DNA of 7,314 nucleotides from Croceibacterium_A sp966112795 (GTDB lineage Bacteria > Pseudomonadota > Alphaproteobacteria > Sphingomonadales > Sphingomonadaceae). A model generated the notes under the pieces. That model did not search any database. It was not told the DNA's origin and saw only the letters and a list, made by a program, of their open reading frames with translations. The DNA lies in NCBI GenBank assembly GCA_966112795.1, contig CBHWED010000170.1, positions 1-7,314 on the forward strand. The letters run 5' to 3'. Made by a program: the position numbers and the translations under genes. Below are positions 5,555-7,314 of this stretch, one piece after another; the stretch's first letter is position 1; each line of letters begins with the position of its first letter.

Positions 5555-5571
5555 GTTATATAACCTGTTAT
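5555..5571. promoter_or_regulatory. Overlapping AT-rich palindromes in the divergent spacer, candidate MarR-type operator
   Basis: The 17 bases GTTATATAACCTGTTAT contain a perfect 10-base palindrome (GTTATATAAC, 5555-5564) and a second dyad that shares its right arm (ATAAC-CT-GTTAT, 5560-5571). GTTAT also recurs directly at a 12-base interval. This is an isolated AT island in a very GC-rich spacer between the host-attachment start (5471) and the MarR-GNAT start (5592). It probably also supplies the -10 elements of one or both divergent promoters; a TTGACG at 5539-5544 is present, but its spacing to TATAAC is short. MarR proteins typically bind such palindromes in the spacer beside their own gene. 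Role is inferred. Confidence 0.5.
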
Positions 5572-5591
5572 GGAATCGCGAGGTGCTAACC

Positions 5592-6527
5592 ATGCAGGAT
5601 GTTCTGGCGGATGAGGGCGGCGTCATGCTCGGGAGCCGGCTCAAGCGGCTGGCGGAGCGCTTGCAGGCGGGCGCCGAGCTGATCGCGCGCGACTGCGATC
5701 TGCCGACCCAGCCCGCGCAGATGCCGCTGCTGACCGCGCTTTGGCGGCACGGGCCGATGAGCGTGGGCGAAGCAGCGGAACGCGCCGGGGTGAGCCAACC
5801 GGCGATGACCCGCATTGCCGCGCAGCTCGCCGAGATCGGCCTGGTCGACGGCGATCCAGCCGAGAAGGACCGGCGGGTCCGGCGGCTGGCGCTGACCGAG
5901 CGCGGGCGCGCGGTCATGGCGCGCGCGGAAACGACGCTGTGGCCGCGTATCCGGGCGGCGGTGGCGGAGACCTGCGACGTCGACGCGCTGCTCGCGCATG
6001 TCACGGCGCTCGAGGCGGCCCTCGCCGAGCGGCCGCTCGACCGGCGACCGGGACCGGGCTTCGCGATCCGTCCGTTCCGCGACGAGCTGGCGCCGGTCTT
6101 TGCGCGGATCAACCGGCAATGGATCGAGGCCATGTATGCGCTCGAGCCGGTCGACGAGGCGCAGCTCGCGGATCCGGTCGGCGAGATCATCGCGCCGGGC
6201 GGAGACGTGCTGTTCGTCGAGGATCCCGAGCTCGGGATCGTCGGCACCTGCGGCCTGCTCCGGACCGGCGAGCGCGAGTTCGAGCTGATCAAGATGGCCG
6301 TCGCGCCCGAGGCGCGCGGGCGCGGGGCGGGCGAGTTCCTGCTGCGGGCGACGATCGAGCGCGCTTTCGCGATGGGCGCCGAGCGGCTGTTCCTGCTGTC
6401 GAACAGCAAGAGCGCGGCGGCGATCCGGATGTACGAGCGCAACGGCTTCGTCCACGACGCCGAGATCCTCGAGCGCGCCGGCGGCGAGTACGCGCGCTGC
6501 GGCGTGGCGATGCGCTACACTGCCTGA
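5592..6527 (+). CDS. MarR-family winged-helix regulator fused to GNAT N-acetyltransferase
   Basis: The protein has 311 residues. Residues about 10-148 are a MarR domain: the helix-turn-helix SVGEAAERAGVSQPAMTRIA (57-76) and the wing D-P-A-E-K-D-R-R-V-R-R-LALTERG (88-105), which has the family's D-x-R-x-x-x-L-x-LT pattern. Residues about 157-311 are a GNAT domain: beta strand LGIVGTCGLLR (214-224), the acetyl-CoA loop VAPEARGRGAGEFLL (237-251), and NSKSAAAIRMYERNGF (271-286), the conserved carboxyl-terminal motif. This architecture is a known one ('bifunctional HTH regulator/GNAT'), usually about 300-320 residues. The acetylated substrate is unknown. The ATG at 5592 follows GAGG at 5580-5583 and begins where MarR homology begins. 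The frame stays open far upstream, but that extension is antisense to the PCMT gene and is not believed. It probably represses itself and the divergent operon. Confidence 0.9.
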   Translation: MQDVLADEGGVMLGSRLKRLAERLQAGAELIARDCDLPTQPAQMPLLTALWRHGPMSVGEAAERAGVSQPAMTRIAAQLAEIGLVDGDPAEKDRRVRRLALTERGRAVMARAETTLWPRIRAAVAETCDVDALLAHVTALEAALAERPLDRRPGPGFAIRPFRDELAPVFARINRQWIEAMYALEPVDEAQLADPVGEIIAPGGDVLFVEDPELGIVGTCGLLRTGEREFELIKMAVAPEARGRGAGEFLLRATIERAFAMGAERLFLLSNSKSAAAIRMYERNGFVHDAEILERAGGEYARCGVAMRYTA

Positions 6528-6583
6528 CGGCCCATCGTCTCGCCGCGGCGGTGCGAATGCGCTAGCATGGCCGGACAACCGGG

Positions 6584-6590
6584 AAGGGGG
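6584..6590 (+). promoter_or_regulatory. Ribosome binding site choosing among three tandem ATG codons
   Basis: AAGGGGG (one mismatch to AAGGAGG) precedes ATG codons at 6592, 6595 and 6598. The gaps are 1, 4 and 7 bases respectively. The third ATG has near-ideal spacing, so 6598 is preferred as the start. All three are in the same frame, so the protein differs only by one or two extra Met. Confidence 0.5.
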
Positions 6591-6597
6591 CATGATG

Positions 6598-7137
6598 ATG
6601 CGTGTCGGTTTACTGGCTGGCGGGTGGATCGTGGCTGTCTCGCTGGCGGGCGCTCCGCTCGCCGCGCAGGACAATACGGTCGACGACGTGGTCGAAGGCG
6701 CCAAGGCGCCGCTGCGTGACTTGCGGATCGAGGATCCGGAGATCCCGCCGGTGCTGCTGCTCGCCGCCTCGGCGCCCTATTCGAGCGAAGGCACCGGCAG
6801 CTGCGCGCAGATCGCCGCGGCGGTCGACGCGATCACCGCAGCCATGGGCCCCGACGCCGACACGCCCCATGCCGAGAGTGGCGAAGGCACCGCGGTCGCC
6901 ACCGCCGGGGCGCGGGCGGCGATGGGGACGCTGATCCCCGGTTACGGCCTGGTGCGGGTGCTCACCGGGGCGAGCAAGAAGGAGAAGCAGGTCCAGGCGG
7001 CGATCTACGGCGGCGCGGTACGGCGGGCCTACCTTAAGGGTCTCGGTGCCGCGCGCGGCTGCCGGAACGCAGCCGCCCCGACCGCCGCGGCGCGCGAGGC
7101 GCGCATGGTGCTGCCGGCGGCCGAGAGCGCGGACTAG
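6598..7137 (+). CDS. Exported protein of unknown function with two cysteines
   Basis: The protein has 179 residues from the third of three tandem ATGs. An amino-terminal signal peptide (MRVGLLAGGW..., hydrophobic to about residue 22, likely cleaved near LAAQD) sends it to the periplasm. The mature part has KAPLRDLRIEDPEIPPVLLLAASAPY (36-61 region), then Cys69. A glycine/alanine-rich segment at 99-125 contains A-x-x-A-M-G-x-L-I-P-G-x-G, ending TGASKKEKQ. The segment IYGGAVRRAYLKGLGAARGC follows, with Cys155. The only two cysteines of the mature chain could form one disulfide. I recall similar unnamed proteins in sphingomonads with the LRDLxIExxEIPPVL and RRAYLKGLGxARGC blocks, but know no function. 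It lies 70 bases after the MarR-GNAT stop on the same strand, so co-transcription is plausible; a poor -10-like TAGCAT at 6563 gives no firm evidence for its own promoter. Confidence 0.8.
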   Translation: MRVGLLAGGWIVAVSLAGAPLAAQDNTVDDVVEGAKAPLRDLRIEDPEIPPVLLLAASAPYSSEGTGSCAQIAAAVDAITAAMGPDADTPHAESGEGTAVATAGARAAMGTLIPGYGLVRVLTGASKKEKQVQAAIYGGAVRRAYLKGLGAARGCRNAAAPTAAAREARMVLPAAESAD

Positions 7138-7154
7138 GCGTTCGCAGATGAGGA

Positions 7155-7191
7155 AAGGGCCGGGGATCGCTCCCCGGCCCTTCCTGTTTTT
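7155..7191 (+). terminator. Strong hairpin terminator between convergent genes, probably bidirectional
   Basis: AAGGGCCGGGG (7155-7165) pairs perfectly with CCCCGGCCCTT (7172-7182) around the six-base loop ATCGCT, followed by a T run at 7187-7191 on the plus strand. It lies 17 bases after the unknown gene's stop. For the opposing groEL transcript the same stem is followed by TTTCCTC, a weaker but plausible tract, so the hairpin probably serves both genes. Confidence 0.88.
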
Positions 7192-7209
7192 GGCTTTTCG
7201 GCCAGGCTC

Positions 7210-7314
7210 TTAGAAGCCCATGCCGCCCATGTCGGGCATCGCCGGCGCGGCCGGCTTGTCCTCGGGGATCTCGCTGATCGCCGCCTCGGTGGTGATCAGC
7301 AGGCCGGCGACCGA
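7210..7314 (-). CDS. groEL: Chaperonin GroEL, carboxyl-terminal 34 residues, truncated by window edge
   Basis: GroEL is the ring-forming ATP-dependent chaperonin that folds cytosolic proteins with GroES. Only the last 34 residues and the TAA stop (complement of 7210-7212) are in the window: SVAGLLITTEAAISEIPEDK, then a short Ala/Pro linker, then MPDMGGMGF. The SVA(G/S)LLxTTEA helix and the GGM-containing tail are diagnostic of GroEL; the tail is short, with a single GGM unit. The rest of the gene lies to the right, outside the window. Confidence 0.96.
   Translation of the reverse strand, partial: SVAGLLITTEAAISEIPEDKPAAPAMPDMGGMGF

Noticed and set aside
4389..5591. A 400-codon upstream extension of the MarR-GNAT frame starting at ATG 4389
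   Set aside because: It is antisense to the convincing PCMT and host-attachment genes, is rich in Arg, Ala, Asp and Val without domain signals, and runs through the divergent promoter spacer. MarR homology begins only near 5592, where a ribosome site is found. The openness comes from GC bias.
5586..6704. A 372-codon minus-strand open frame opposite the MarR-GNAT gene
   Set aside because: It is low in recognisable structure and rich in Arg, Ala and Pro. It spans the gap between two well-supported plus-strand genes, so it is a shadow frame.

Overview
The window looks like a chromosomal segment of a high-GC alphaproteobacterium, most likely Sphingomonadales. The evidence is a GroEL tail ending in GGMGF, a PolA amino terminus, strong GC bias at third codon positions, and an assortment of proteins (Glu-less class A serine hydrolase, lipoprotein-type COG4798 methyltransferase, MarR-GNAT fusion, host-attachment protein) that I associate with sphingomonads. 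The taxonomic call is inference. No mobile element, CRISPR array, tRNA or rRNA was found; the layout is ordinary core plus lineage-typical chromosome.

Layout, left to right. Positions 1-524 (minus) hold the start of DNA polymerase I, cut by the window edge. A roughly 200-base divergent spacer follows, then a small alanine- and acid-rich lipoprotein (722-1006, plus) ending in a Rho-independent terminator. Next comes a minus-strand block read from right to left. It starts with a host-attachment/baeRF-type protein (5064-5471). This is tightly coupled to a 658-residue fusion of protein-L-isoaspartate methyltransferase and erythromycin esterase-like domains (3084-5060). Then follow a lipoprotein-anchored methyltransferase-like protein (2242-3018) and an exported class A beta-lactamase-like serine hydrolase (1074-2117). 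The last two each have a plausible promoter of their own, so the block is probably three transcription units. On the plus strand, facing the host-attachment/fusion operon across a 120-base spacer, is a MarR-GNAT fusion regulator (5592-6527). It is followed by an exported protein of unknown function (6598-7137). A strong, probably bidirectional hairpin separates that gene from the convergent 3' end of groEL (7210-7314, minus).

How the parts may work together (inference). The divergent spacer carries overlapping AT-rich palindromes (5555-5571) in a very GC-rich background, the arrangement expected if the MarR-type regulator controls itself and the opposing operon. That operon pairs a protein-repair methyltransferase fused to an esterase-like hydrolase with a release-factor-fold protein, which would suit a stress or protein-damage response. 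The most striking sequence-level oddities are the loss of the deacylating glutamate in the beta-lactamase-like protein, an apparent lipobox on a methyltransferase-fold protein, and candidate operators in front of three transcription units. I did not find a clearly new multi-gene system; the best candidate for one is the MarR-GNAT / baeRF / PCMT-esterase locus.
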